A stretch of 64,000 nt of DNA from Flavobacteriales bacterium (GCA_016721005.1 JADKJM010000019.1:62001-126000), one strand, 5' to 3'. Positions 1 to 10,220 are shown, counted from the stretch's first letter. A program made the numbers and translations. The notes: generated by a model from the sequence alone, not told the origin.

Positions 1-2560
1 CGTACACGTCCAAACAGATCAAGTGCTCGCTGCCCAAGGTGGCATTGAACCAGTGGTTGGCTTGCTGGCCCGTGGTGTAGGGGACACCGTCGATGGACCA
101 GCCGTAGTACACCGGATGATCATCCTCGGCGGTAAAGAAGATCGTGCTGTTCCCCGGTGTTCCCGGATCGGGCGACATTCGGAACGTGGCGACCGGCGCA
201 GGGTCCACGAGAACAACGTTGTACCGCAGGAGTTCATCGGTGCATCCTGCTGGAGTGGTCACCTTCAGGCGAACGTGGTAGCTCCCCGGATCCTGATAGA
301 TGTGGGTCACATCCACACAACCCGCTCCGAATTGTCCATCGCCGAAGTTCCAAAGGCAAGGATCACCGACATCCTCCACGGGAGTGGTGTTCGTGAAGCG
401 TACTTGGAGTGGATGACAACCGGAATCCGGATCAGCAACAAACGCGATCCGCGGTAATGGATTGATGAGGGCCGCCACCAATGCGGTGTCGATCAGATGC
501 GCGCAAGTAGCCGTGCCTAGCACGATGTACGCGTAGTTCCCGGACAGTTCGGTGTGGGGGATCAGCGTTCCGGGATTCGATGCGTGGGTGGGGTCCTCCC
601 AATAACCATCAGCGTCAGGACCACCGCCCAGCAACGGGAAGAGCGTCACGGAACCATCGTTCGCGCACTTGGTGATGGTGCCGTCATCCCCAGCCCATGG
701 AGCCGGGTCCATTGCAACGGTGAGCGTCGTGCTATGGTCGAGACAGGGCAGTGCGCTGGTCACTGTGTAGGTGAAGATCCCTTGAGGGTCGATCGATGCC
801 AACCAGGATCCGCCCCACTGTGTGCCATTGGGTGCGGTCCATATGCCGCCGGGTGTCGGGCTCCCATTCAATGAGGCCAGCATGTTCAATGGGGTGGCAT
901 CCTCGCAAAGCGTCATGGCATTAGGCAGGCCTGCGTCCACATATTGGTTCACGGTAATGGCAACCACAGCGGTGTCATTCGGGCAGGGAGCTGCACCGGT
1001 CACCACATAAGTGTAGTTCCCGGTTCCGTCCATGGTAGGATCGAGCGTGCCGCTGAAAGCCTGACCGACCGCCGAGGTCCATACTCCAGTGGCTTGCGGC
1101 GCCCCACCCAACAACCCGAAAAGATCAACAGGAACACCATCACTGCAATAGACACCGGCGACATTATTCCCCGCCCATGCATGAGCGACCTCCGTGATCG
1201 TGGCCGTTCCGAGCGAAGCACAGTTGCCGCCGAGAAGCACGGCATACAAGTAATCACCGGGAGCATCCGTGGAGGGGTTGTAGGTGCTGCTATGCGCTGC
1301 ACCGGACGGGTCGGTCCAGTTCCCCCCTGCCGCTGCCGCAGGACCAAGCACGTCAGCCAGAAGGTCCACTGCCGGACCGTTATCGCAGACCGTCAAGGAC
1401 CCCGGTGGTATCGCGCCACCTTGGATCACATGGATGACCACGTTCAGGCTCGAAGAGAGATTCGGTGTCCCGTCGTCAGTTCCGGTGAAACTCACGGTGT
1501 GGTAGCCGATATCCGCTGGCAATGGCGTAAAGTCCACTGTGATGTCCGCTGTCAGTCCGGGTGTGTTGGAGGTCACGTTCCAATTGCTCAAGGTCGGAGC
1601 AGAGGTGGTGGCCGTGGTGATCTGCGCGGGTTCAGGTGAAAGGAAGGTGACGCTCAATGTGGCCAGTTCACCCACGCACAAGGTCATGCTGTCGCACACG
1701 CTTTGGCTGGTGATCACCGGCGGCACGTTGGCCTGGGTCTGGTTCGTGGTGAAGCTGAGGTATTTGTAATCCAGCCAGCTCACACCATCGGCGATCCCGA
1801 ATGGACCATCGTAGTCCACGCCTGCATGGTCGAAGCGACCGAATTGCATGTAGTTCACACCATCACCCTTGTTCGCACCAACGGTCGCGGGCGTACCACC
1901 GAAGCCACCTACACCGCCAGATGCCGCGCCCGTGGTCCATTGCATGTCCTGGTAGCAGAACGAAACGTTGGCACCATTCGGCACCACCGGATCCACACCG
2001 TTGGTGATGATCACCTGGAAGGAATTCAACTTGTCCGTCTGCATACCGTAGTAGCCTACCGCCACCCAATTCACAAACAACGCGGTCGGCGTCACCTTGT
2101 ACCAGACTTGGCCTCCGTTCGCCGGGCGGGTATCCACATCACCCCAGAACGGGGCCACCATGACATAGCTGGCGCTCGGGAATCCGGCCGCGCTGTACGT
2201 GCCGTAGGACGAGCCGAAGGACAAGTTGCCATTGTTGTTGATATAGACACTGTTGTAGTTCGTGCCGTAGAGGAAGAAATTGAAGGGTAGCGCGATCTGC
2301 GGGGACGAGGAATCATCATTCGGTCCCATCGCCAAGGTGTACGTAGCATCCGGCGGAACCCAGCAATCGCAGTTGCTCCGGGATCCGACCGGAGCTTCGG
2401 CGACCTCGCCTTCATCCACCGGTGGGGGTAGCGGCGCTAACACCACGGATGTTTTCCATGCATCGTAGCCCGGGGAATCCGGAGGTGGGTTCTGGGCCAG
2501 CGCTGAGAACGCAAGCGCGATCAAGGAAAACGAAGTGAGTAAGCGTATCCCCTTGTTCAT
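1..2560 (-). CDS. Giant secreted nidogen-like/PKD repeat protein, C-terminus outside the window
   Basis: The frame is open from the ATG at 2560 to the left edge, about 853 codons, with no stop. The N-terminus (MNKGIRLL followed by a hydrophobic stretch ending near residue 22 in LAQ) is a signal peptide. Residues about 75-240 resemble a nidogen-like (NIDO) beta domain, with NNNGNLSFGSSY and APFWGDVDTR. After that come about four immunoglobulin-like repeats of roughly 80-90 residues with the pattern C..G..VDLF.LLGG.P...G.W......G.Y.Y.V, then a PKD domain (LWNFGDG, HIYQDPGSYHV). This architecture is typical of Bacteroidota surface adhesins and gliding-associated proteins exported by T9SS; the sorting domain would lie outside the window. 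Function as an adhesin is inferred from architecture only. Confidence 0.85.
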   Translation of the reverse strand, partial: MNKGIRLLTSFSLIALAFSALAQNPPPDSPGYDAWKTSVVLAPLPPPVDEGEVAEAPVGSRSNCDCWVPPDATYTLAMGPNDDSSSPQIALPFNFFLYGTNYNSVYINNNGNLSFGSSYGTYSAAGFPSASYVMVAPFWGDVDTRPANGGQVWYKVTPTALFVNWVAVGYYGMQTDKLNSFQVIITNGVDPVVPNGANVSFCYQDMQWTTGAASGGVGGFGGTPATVGANKGDGVNYMQFGRFDHAGVDYDGPFGIADGVSWLDYKYLSFTTNQTQANVPPVITSQSVCDSMTLCVGELATLSVTFLSPEPAQITTATTSAPTLSNWNVTSNTPGLTADITVDFTPLPADIGYHTVSFTGTDDGTPNLSSSLNVVIHVIQGGAIPPGSLTVCDNGPAVDLLADVLGPAAAAGGNWTDPSGAAHSSTYNPSTDAPGDYLYAVLLGGNCASLGTATITEVAHAWAGNNVAGVYCSDGVPVDLFGLLGGAPQATGVWTSAVGQAFSGTLDPTMDGTGNYTYVVTGAAPCPNDTAVVAITVNQYVDAGLPNAMTLCEDATPLNMLASLNGSPTPGGIWTAPNGTQWGGSWLASIDPQGIFTYTVTSALPCLDHSTTLTVAMDPAPWAGDDGTITKCANDGSVTLFPLLGGGPDADGYWEDPTHASNPGTLIPHTELSGNYAYIVLGTATCAHLIDTALVAALINPLPRIAFVADPDSGCHPLQVRFTNTTPVEDVGDPCLWNFGDGQFGAGCVDVTHIYQDPGSYHVRLKVTTPAGCTDELLRYNVVLVDPAPVATFRMSPDPGTPGNSTIFFTAEDDHPVYYGWSIDGVPYTTGQQANHWFNATLGSEHLICLDVY

Positions 2561-2761
2561 GATGGGGTTGGTTTGGTGGTTCAAGACCTTCGCTCGTCCC
2601 CCGGATGATCCGTTCGCTCGATCATCCTTTCTCCTCCCTGCCACCATACGGGTAACAGGAGCTTACTACAAGATGCACTTGAGGCCGTACAGGTTGCCTG
2701 CATGGGTTCTTCAAGCCAGCACCAAGATAGATGGATCACCAGCCCGCGCCACCCGATCGGC

Positions 2762-2769
2762 TACTTTCG
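2762..2769 (+). promoter_or_regulatory. Candidate -7 element for lepA
   Basis: TACTTTCG fits the Bacteroidota -7 consensus TAnnTTTG with one change and lies 37 nt before the chosen lepA ATG. No clear -33 TTG at the ideal spacing was seen. Confidence 0.4.
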
Positions 2770-2806
2770 CGCCCCGCTTTCCGGCACCCCGGATCAGCCG
2801 CTGAAC

Positions 2807-4594
2807 ATGGAGCACATTCGCAACTTCTGCATCATCGCCCACATCGACCACGGTAAGAGCACTCTGGCCGACCGCCTGTTGCAGATGACCGGCACCATTG
2901 CCGACCGCGATATGCAGGCCCAGAACCTGGACGACATGGACCTGGAGCGCGAGCGCGGGATCACCATCAAGAGCAAGGCGATCCAGATGGACTACACCCT
3001 GAACGGGCAGAAGTACATCCTGAACCTGATCGATACTCCCGGCCACGTGGACTTCAGCTACGAGGTGAGCCGCAGCATCGCCGCGTGCGAAGGCGCGTTG
3101 CTCATCGTGGATGCCACACAGGGTATCCAAGCACAGACCATCAGCAACCTCTACCTCGCGTTGGAGCATGATCTCGAGATCATCCCGATCCTGAACAAGA
3201 TGGACCTGGCCAGCGCCAATCCGGAGGAAGTGAAGGACCAGATCGTGGACCTGCTGGGCTGCAAGCACGAGGACATCCTCGCGGCCAGTGGCAAGACCGG
3301 GCTTGGAGTCGATAAGGTCCTGGAGGCCGTGGTGGCGCGCGTTCCCGCACCGAAAGGCGACCCGAATGCACCGTTGCAAGCGCTCATCTTCGACAGTGTC
3401 TTCAACTCCTTCCGCGGCATCATCGCGTACTTCCGCGTGATGAACGGCACCATCCGCAAGGGCGACCAGGTGAAGTTCTTCAACACAGGTGTGGAGTACG
3501 GCGCCGACGAAGTGGGCTGCTTGAAGATGGAGATCACACCCCGCCCTGAAGTGAGGGCCGGCGACGTGGGCTACATCATCAGCGGGATCAAGACCGCAAG
3601 TGAAGTGAAGGTGGGGGATACCATCACGCACCGCGACCGGCCATGCAAGGAATCGATCAAAGGCTTCGAGGACGTGAAGCCGATGGTATGGGCCGGCATT
3701 TTCCCGGTGGATACCGACGACTACGAGGAAATGCGCGATGCGATGGAGAAGCTCCAGCTCAACGACGCTTCCCTGACCTGGACGCCCGAGAGCAGTGCGG
3801 CACTCGGCTTCGGATTCCGTTGCGGATTCCTCGGCCTGTTGCACATGGAGATCATCCAGGAGCGACTGCAGCGCGAGTTCAACATGAGCGTGATCACCAC
3901 CGTACCGAACGTGGGCTACGTGATCACCAGAACGAATGGCGAGGTCTTCGAGATCCACAACCCCAGCGAGTTGCCGGATGTGATGCACATCGAGAAGATC
4001 GAGGAGCCGTACATCAAGGCGCAGGTGATCACCAAGGCCGAGTATACCGGCGCGATCATGACCTTGTGCATCGATAAGCGTGGCATTCTCGTGGGCCAGA
4101 ACTACCTCACCACCGATCGCGTGGAGCTTTCCTTCGAGCTACCGCTCGGCGAAGTGGTCTTCGATTTCTACGACAAGCTCAAGTCGATCTCACGCGGTTA
4201 CGCTTCGTTCGATTACCACCCGGTGGGCATGAAGGAGAGCGACCTCATCAAGCTCGACATCCTGCTCAACAGCGAACGCGTGGATGCGTTGAGTGCATTG
4301 ATCCACCGCGATCACGCACACGAGTTGGGCAAGAAGATGTGCAGCAAGCTGAAGGAATTATTGCCGCGTCAACAGTTCGACATCCCGATCCAAGCGGCCA
4401 TCGGCGCCAAGATCGTGGCGCGCGAAACCGTGAAGGCCTTGCGCAAGGACGTGACCGCGAAGTGCTATGGCGGCGACATCAGCCGGAAGCGCAAGCTGCT
4501 GGAGAAGCAGAAGGAGGGGAAGAAGAAGATGAAGCAGATCGGGACGGTGGAAGTACCGCAGCAGGCGTTCCTGGCAGTGTTGAAGTTGGATTGA
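2807..4594 (+). CDS. lepA: Elongation factor 4 (LepA), ribosome back-translocation GTPase
   Basis: A 595-residue protein, the usual LepA length. The GTPase motifs are visible near the N-terminus: AHIDHGKST (P-loop), DTPGHVDF (G3) and NKMDL (G4). They are followed by translation-factor beta-barrel and EF-G-like domains, and a basic LepA-specific C-terminal region ending in a lysine-rich stretch and AFLAVLKLD. The start MEHIRNFCIIAHIDHGKS was chosen because LepA proteins begin almost directly at the G domain; the frame is open about 35 codons further upstream, but that extension does not look like LepA. LepA binds stalled or mistranslocated ribosomes in the cytoplasm. It appears to be transcribed alone. 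Confidence 0.97.
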   Translation: MEHIRNFCIIAHIDHGKSTLADRLLQMTGTIADRDMQAQNLDDMDLERERGITIKSKAIQMDYTLNGQKYILNLIDTPGHVDFSYEVSRSIAACEGALLIVDATQGIQAQTISNLYLALEHDLEIIPILNKMDLASANPEEVKDQIVDLLGCKHEDILAASGKTGLGVDKVLEAVVARVPAPKGDPNAPLQALIFDSVFNSFRGIIAYFRVMNGTIRKGDQVKFFNTGVEYGADEVGCLKMEITPRPEVRAGDVGYIISGIKTASEVKVGDTITHRDRPCKESIKGFEDVKPMVWAGIFPVDTDDYEEMRDAMEKLQLNDASLTWTPESSAALGFGFRCGFLGLLHMEIIQERLQREFNMSVITTVPNVGYVITRTNGEVFEIHNPSELPDVMHIEKIEEPYIKAQVITKAEYTGAIMTLCIDKRGILVGQNYLTTDRVELSFELPLGEVVFDFYDKLKSISRGYASFDYHPVGMKESDLIKLDILLNSERVDALSALIHRDHAHELGKKMCSKLKELLPRQQFDIPIQAAIGAKIVARETVKALRKDVTAKCYGGDISRKRKLLEKQKEGKKKMKQIGTVEVPQQAFLAVLKLD

Positions 4595-4697
4595 AGTGAT
4601 CACTGGATCACTGCGGATATCGCGAATGTTCATAGCGCGTCGCCAGCTATTCGATGCGCCCGGCCCGCACACTGACCTGTACGAGCATTCCCCCACA

Positions 4698-4705
4698 TAC
4701 ATTTG
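4698..4705 (+). promoter_or_regulatory. Candidate -7 element for gdhA
   Basis: TACATTTG is an exact match to TAnnTTTG, 38 nt upstream of the gdhA ATG. The -33 TTG is not obvious at the ideal distance. Confidence 0.5.
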
Positions 4706-4743
4706 CCGCCGCTAAACCAAAAGCACAACCAAAGACCCCAGCA

Positions 4744-6099
4744 ATGGCAAAGTCGAACAAGGCCGTGGACGCATTCATGGCAGAAGTGAAGAAGCGTAAC
4801 GGTAACGAACCCGAATTCCTACAGGCCGTGCATGAGGTCGCCGAAATGGTGATCCCGTTCATCGAGGCCAACCCGAAATACAAAGGCAAGATGCTCTTGG
4901 AGCGCATGGTGGAGCCTGAGCGCACCATCATCTTCCGTGTGCCTTGGATCGATGACAAGGGCAGGACCCAGATGAACCGCGCCTACCGCATCGAGTTCAA
5001 CAGCGCGATCGGACCTTACAAGGGCGGCTTGCGCTTCCACCCGAGCGTGAACCTCAGCATCCTGAAGTTCCTCGGCTTCGAGCAGACTTTCAAGAACAGC
5101 CTCACCACCCTGCCCATGGGCGGTGGCAAGGGCGGCAGCGACTTTGATCCGAAAGGAAAGAGCGACAACGAAGTGATGCGTTTCTGCCAGAGCCTGATGT
5201 CGGAACTGTTCCGCCACATCGGCCCGGATACCGACGTGCCTGCGGGCGACATCGGCGTGGGCGGTCGCGAGATCGGCTACCTCTTCGGACAGTACAAGCG
5301 TTTGGCGAATGAATTCACCGGCGTGCTCACGGGCAAGGGCGCCACGTGGGGTGGATCATTGATCCGTCCGGAAGCGACCGGCTACGGCTGCGTGTACTTC
5401 GCGAACGAGATGATGGCGCGCAACAAGACCAGCTTCAAAGGCAAGGTGGTGGCGGTGAGCGGCAGCGGCAACGTGGCGCAGTACGCCATCGAGAAGGCCA
5501 CGCAGTTCGGTGCCAAAGTGGTGACGGCAAGCGACAGCGACGGCGCGATCTACGATCCGACGGGCATCACCAAGGAGAAGCTCGCCTTCCTCATGGAGCT
5601 GAAGAACGTGAAGCGCGGCCGCATCGAAGAGTACGCGAAGAAGTTCAAGGGAACGAAGTACGTGGCCGGCGCGCGCGTTTGGGACGTGGTGGCCAAGTGC
5701 GATGTGGCATTGCCTTGCGCAACACAGAACGAATTGAGCATCGACAACGCGAAGACGCTGATCAAGAAAGGCGTGAAGTACGTGGCCGAAGGCGCCAACA
5801 TGCCCACGACGCCGGAGGCGATCACCGCACTGCAAGCAGCGAAGGTCCACTTTGCGCCAGGCAAGGCCAGCAACGCGGGTGGCGTGGCCACCAGCGGATT
5901 GGAGATGAGCCAGAACAGCTTGCGCCTGGCATGGACCCGCGACGAGGTGGATGCCAAGTTGCACGCGATCATGAAGAACATCCACGCCGCTTGCGTGAAG
6001 CACGGACAGGAAGGCAGCGCGATCAACTACGTGAAGGGCGCGAACATCGCCGGCTTCGTGAAAGTGGCCGATGCGATGCTGGATCAAGGGGTGGTCTGA
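4744..6099 (+). CDS. gdhA: NADP-type glutamate dehydrogenase
   Basis: A 451-residue hexameric-type glutamate dehydrogenase that interconverts 2-oxoglutarate plus ammonia and glutamate, a main ammonium assimilation route. Visible landmarks are the glutamate-binding segment YKGGLRFHPSVN, the catalytic-lysine region LPMGGGKGGSDFDPKG, the conserved PAGDIGVGGREIGY, and a Rossmann region with VAVSGSGNVAQYA. The length and the insertion pattern match the NADP-dependent (EC 1.4.1.4) 450-residue class. The start MAKSNKAVDAF was preferred over an in-frame upstream extension that overlaps the candidate promoter. The gene is followed by a hairpin terminator. Confidence 0.95.
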   Translation: MAKSNKAVDAFMAEVKKRNGNEPEFLQAVHEVAEMVIPFIEANPKYKGKMLLERMVEPERTIIFRVPWIDDKGRTQMNRAYRIEFNSAIGPYKGGLRFHPSVNLSILKFLGFEQTFKNSLTTLPMGGGKGGSDFDPKGKSDNEVMRFCQSLMSELFRHIGPDTDVPAGDIGVGGREIGYLFGQYKRLANEFTGVLTGKGATWGGSLIRPEATGYGCVYFANEMMARNKTSFKGKVVAVSGSGNVAQYAIEKATQFGAKVVTASDSDGAIYDPTGITKEKLAFLMELKNVKRGRIEEYAKKFKGTKYVAGARVWDVVAKCDVALPCATQNELSIDNAKTLIKKGVKYVAEGANMPTTPEAITALQAAKVHFAPGKASNAGGVATSGLEMSQNSLRLAWTRDEVDAKLHAIMKNIHAACVKHGQEGSAINYVKGANIAGFVKVADAMLDQGVV

Positions 6100-6154
6100 C
6101 CTCACCCCCTGCCTCCGCCATCCGGCGGAAGAGGGGTGCAATGCGAATACAGGA

Positions 6155-6184
6155 AACCCCGGCGCGAGTCGGGGCTTCTTCTTG
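6155..6184 (+). terminator. Rho-independent terminator after gdhA
   Basis: CCCCG, an 8-nt loop, then CGGGG and a pyrimidine-rich CTTCTTCTT tail, about 60 nt downstream of the gdhA stop. Confidence 0.6.
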
Positions 6185-6270
6185 AAGCGTGATCCGAGAT
6201 CCCAATGGGCTGGACGATCATCATCCGGGCATAGTGCCTGACGCCTCATCTTTGGATCAAACCTGTCGTC

Positions 6271-9200
6271 ATGCGTACTTCGATCCTGATCATCCTACTG
6301 CTCACGAGCATCATCGGCCATGCGCAGCGCTTCGAGCAGATGATCTCGCGCGGCGCTGGTGAACTGCCGCAGTGGGCGCAGCTGATGTACGCCCCCGATC
6401 CGGATCCCGGCGTGGTGCAGGCCGCATACGACACCTACTACGCCACGCACCCCTTCGTGAAGAACATGCACACGCAGTTCTTCAAGCGGTGGAAGCGCGA
6501 GATCGGCCATGCGATCGTGCCGAAGGATCCCGCGCAACGCGCGGACTACGAGGAGAACCTGGGCCCTTACCTCGCGGCGAGTTCCTCCACCGATGGCGAT
6601 CGCGCCGCGAACTGGACATGCATCGGCCCATTCGATTGGGACCACGGCGCGGTGGACAAGAGCTACGCCGCTGGTGCCGCGCATGTATACACCGTGGAGC
6701 AGAGTGCGAGCAACGGCAACCTCATCTATGCGGGCACGGCCAATGCCGGTGTGTGGAAGAGCACCGACAAGGGGCTCAACTGGACCAACATGACCAAAGG
6801 GATGATGATCGGCACGGTGTACAGCGTGGAGATCGACCACACGGTGGAGAACACGGTCTATTTCGGCGCGGAGAACAAGCTGTACAAGACCACCGATGGC
6901 GGTGGGACCTGGAACATCATCGGCGATGCCACCTTCAACAGTGTGAACCATGCGATCCGCGATCTGGTGATGCACCCCGCGAACAACCAGCTCCTCTTCG
7001 TGTGCAGCAACCAAGGATTGTATCGATCAACGAACGGTGGAACAACCTTCACGCAAGTGCAGTCCGGCACTTGGCAAGAACTGGAGTTCAAGCCGAGCGA
7101 CCCCACAACTGTTTACGCTGTGAAACAAACCGGCTTAGTGACCCAGTTCTGGCGCAGCTTGGATACCGGCGTTACGTTCACGCAGATGACCACGGGCTGG
7201 CCGGTCCCCGTCTCGCCGAACGAACAGGAGCGAACAGAGATCGCCGTGACGGCTGTTGCACCGAACACGGTGTATGCGCTTTGCACAGGTGTGGCCAACG
7301 GAGGCAGCGGATTGTACGGCGTGTACAAGAGCACGGACAGCGGCACGAGCTGGACCTTCCAGTGCTGCGGGCCGAGCCCGGGCGGTGTGCCCTCGCCCAC
7401 GAATTTCAACCTGATGGGATGGGACGATGGCGGACAGGATGACGGTGGCCAGTACTACTACGATCTGGCCTTCGCGGTCGACCCGGCCAACGCGAACAAG
7501 TTGAACGTGTGCGGTGTGCAGCGTTGGGTGAGCACGAACGGAGGCGTGAACTTCACCTGCCCAGCGAAGTGGAGCCACAGCAACAAAGTGGATTACGTGC
7601 ATGCGGATATCCACGATATGCGCTACTACGGAAGCGAGATCTGGCTGGCGAACGACGGCGGCATCTTCTACAGCAGCGATGCCGGCGCCACCTTCAACCG
7701 CCGCATGTTCGGCATTGCGGGCACCGACTTCTGGGGCTTCGGCGCAGGAGGATGGACCGGCAGCAATGTGATGCTCGGCGGCACCTACCACAACGGCACC
7801 CTGCTGAAGGACAACGACGTGTACACCAACGGCTGGGTCTGCACCGATGGTGGCGATGGCATACGTGGCTTCGTCCATCCGCAATACGATCGCCGCGCGT
7901 TGAGCGATTACGGGTACAAGGTCCTCAGCGGTGATCGCACTGTGTCGAACGGCAATGCGGGTTGGGGCAAGCAGCCGAATGCCAGCTACATCACTGGCGA
8001 GAGCAGCGAAGTGGTGTGGCATCCGAACCTGGTGAACACCGCCTTCGTGGGCAATGGCAATTCGATCTGGCGCACGGACGACAACGGCGCGGGCTTCGTG
8101 GAGGTGTACAACTTCGGGGAGAAAGTGACGAGCATCGAGGTCTCCTTCAGCGACCCGAACACGATGTACGCATGCACGTACATCGATTGGTGGGGCCTGA
8201 AGAAAGTGTGGCGCAGCACGAACGGCGGAACCAATTGGACGGAGATCACGCCAAGCAGCGGCACGATCAATGGCAACACGTGGATCCCGTACGACATCGC
8301 CGTGAGCGCCACGGATCCGCAGACCCTCTGGCTCGTGCGCACCTCGCAATACGGCGACTATCCCAACATCAATGGATACGTGATCTACAAGAGCGTGAAC
8401 GGTGGCACGAACTGGACGAACATCACCGACGCGAACCTGAACAACGAGTGGCCGACGAACATCGCGCACCAACTCGGGACCAACGGCGGGCTCTACATCG
8501 GCACACGCCGGGCTGTGTATTACCGCAGTGATGCCGCTCCTACTTGGACGCTTTGGAACGCGGGACTACCCGCGAAGATCTTCAGCACGCGCCTACTGAT
8601 CAACTACCGCGACCAGAAGATCCGCAACGGCACCGACCGCAGCGTGTGGGAAAGCCCCTTGGAAACGAACAGCGCACCGGTCGCCAACTTCTGCGCGGAC
8701 AAACGCACGATCACTTGCCTCGCGCCCAGCGTGCAGTTCTACGATAACAGTGTGTTGAGCGGCAATGGCTACTCCTGGAGTTGGTCCTTCCCCGGCGGAT
8801 CACCAGCGAGCGCCACAGGTAGGAGTCCGCTGGTGACGTACAGTACTCCTGGCACTTACGATGTCACGCTCACCGTGACCGATGTGTACGGAACGGACGC
8901 GAAAACCATCACCGCCTTCATCAGCTACGCCAACTTCACGGCCAGCGCACCGATGCTCGCGAACGCCGAGGACCAAGCGGTGACACCCACAGGCTGGCGC
9001 CTCGACAACCCGGATGGCCTTGACACCTGGACCAACGTTTCCGTGACCGGCCCCGCAGGCAATGCCACGCGTGCTTGGCGCATGGACTACTACTACTACA
9101 ACGCGCCGGGCCAAGTTGATCGCTTGATCTCGCCGGTGATCACCCTTGGCGGAAGCGCAGGGACGCATTTGAAATTCCATCACGCCTACAAATCCTACGG

Positions 9201-10203
9201 CGCCTCATACACCGATGGCCTTCGCGTGGAGATCAGCAACAACTGCGGCCAAAGTTGGACGCAGCTCTACTTCGCCGAAGCACTCGCACTCGGTACGACC
9301 ACGACCGGCTCCAGCCCTTGGGCACCCACCGCCGCGAACCAATGGCTGCTGCACGACATCGACATCAGCGCCTACGATGGGCAGAGCGTGGTGATCCGCT
9401 TCACCGGCGTGAACGACTACGGCGATCGCCTCTACCTCGACAATCTGGAAGTGGTGAACAACGGCCTGCGCATCGCACTGAAGCTGATGCTCGATGGGCC
9501 TTATGACCCCAACACGCAACTCATGAACGATGACCTGCGCGTCGCCGGTTTGATCCCGAACAATGAGCCGTTCACCGCGCTCAGCTTCACCCAAGCCAGC
9601 GATGGTGGTGGTGAAGTGATGCAAGCCGGAGTGAGCGCACGCAGCGGCAGTGACGCCATCGTGGATTGGGTGCAGGTTGAATTGCGCAATGCGGGCACCC
9701 CAACGACCATCGTAGCCACACGACCGGCACTGGTGCAACGAGACGGTGACGTGGTGGCGGAGGATGGTATCTCGCCGATCGCCTTGCTTGCTCCCGCAGG
9801 ATCGTACAAGATCGCCGTGCGTCATCGCAACCACTTCGGCGCAATGACGGCCAACAACATCGCGCTCTCCACCACGAGCATCAACGTGGACTTCACGGAT
9901 CAATCGCTTGCGCTATTCGGAACGGAACCGACCCGGATCGTGGGCACCAAGAGGACACTCTGGTCCGGGAACACCTTGCGGGATGTGGAGCTGAAGTACA
10001 CCGGAGCCAGCAATGACCGCGACCCGATCCTTGTGGTCATCGGAGGGGCCATCCCCACCAACTCCGTGAGCGGATATCGCATGGAGGACGTGAACCTGGA
10101 TGGGATCACCAAATACACGGGCTCGTTCAACGACCGCGATCCGATCCTGGTGAACATCGGTGGCAGCATTCCAACTTCGGTGCGCGTGGAGCAGCTACCA
10201 TAG
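6271..10203 (+). CDS. Secreted BNR/VPS10-type beta-propeller protein with PKD, MAM-like and dockerin-like C-terminal module
   Basis: A 1310-residue exported protein. A signal peptide (MRTSILIILLLTSIIGHAQ) is followed by about 750 residues of sialidase/sortilin-like propeller with repeated Asp-box-like motifs such as KSTDKGLNW, YRSTNGGTTF and KSVNGGTNW. Next comes a PKD domain near residues 810-880 (SWSFPGGSP, YSTPGTYDVTLTV) and a choice-of-anchor-J/MAM-like domain near 890-1060. The last 240 residues are a module shared with the M36 protease at 14221-17688 that ends in two repeats with the core YTG..NDRDPIL..IGG.IPT; the second carries a DVNLDG calcium-loop-like motif. No canonical T9SS type A domain is present, so this module may replace it. 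The ligand or substrate is unknown. Confidence 0.88.
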   Translation: MRTSILIILLLTSIIGHAQRFEQMISRGAGELPQWAQLMYAPDPDPGVVQAAYDTYYATHPFVKNMHTQFFKRWKREIGHAIVPKDPAQRADYEENLGPYLAASSSTDGDRAANWTCIGPFDWDHGAVDKSYAAGAAHVYTVEQSASNGNLIYAGTANAGVWKSTDKGLNWTNMTKGMMIGTVYSVEIDHTVENTVYFGAENKLYKTTDGGGTWNIIGDATFNSVNHAIRDLVMHPANNQLLFVCSNQGLYRSTNGGTTFTQVQSGTWQELEFKPSDPTTVYAVKQTGLVTQFWRSLDTGVTFTQMTTGWPVPVSPNEQERTEIAVTAVAPNTVYALCTGVANGGSGLYGVYKSTDSGTSWTFQCCGPSPGGVPSPTNFNLMGWDDGGQDDGGQYYYDLAFAVDPANANKLNVCGVQRWVSTNGGVNFTCPAKWSHSNKVDYVHADIHDMRYYGSEIWLANDGGIFYSSDAGATFNRRMFGIAGTDFWGFGAGGWTGSNVMLGGTYHNGTLLKDNDVYTNGWVCTDGGDGIRGFVHPQYDRRALSDYGYKVLSGDRTVSNGNAGWGKQPNASYITGESSEVVWHPNLVNTAFVGNGNSIWRTDDNGAGFVEVYNFGEKVTSIEVSFSDPNTMYACTYIDWWGLKKVWRSTNGGTNWTEITPSSGTINGNTWIPYDIAVSATDPQTLWLVRTSQYGDYPNINGYVIYKSVNGGTNWTNITDANLNNEWPTNIAHQLGTNGGLYIGTRRAVYYRSDAAPTWTLWNAGLPAKIFSTRLLINYRDQKIRNGTDRSVWESPLETNSAPVANFCADKRTITCLAPSVQFYDNSVLSGNGYSWSWSFPGGSPASATGRSPLVTYSTPGTYDVTLTVTDVYGTDAKTITAFISYANFTASAPMLANAEDQAVTPTGWRLDNPDGLDTWTNVSVTGPAGNATRAWRMDYYYYNAPGQVDRLISPVITLGGSAGTHLKFHHAYKSYGASYTDGLRVEISNNCGQSWTQLYFAEALALGTTTTGSSPWAPTAANQWLLHDIDISAYDGQSVVIRFTGVNDYGDRLYLDNLEVVNNGLRIALKLMLDGPYDPNTQLMNDDLRVAGLIPNNEPFTALSFTQASDGGGEVMQAGVSARSGSDAIVDWVQVELRNAGTPTTIVATRPALVQRDGDVVAEDGISPIALLAPAGSYKIAVRHRNHFGAMTANNIALSTTSINVDFTDQSLALFGTEPTRIVGTKRTLWSGNTLRDVELKYTGASNDRDPILVVIGGAIPTNSVSGYRMEDVNLDGITKYTGSFNDRDPILVNIGGSIPTSVRVEQLP

Positions 10204-10220
10204 CGGCCAAGGAAACAAAG

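Noticed and set aside
2711..3988. Antisense open frame of 425 codons over lepA
   Set aside because: High GC at codon position three of lepA keeps the opposite strand open. The translation is His/Val/Asp-rich without domains, while lepA itself is fully recognisable.
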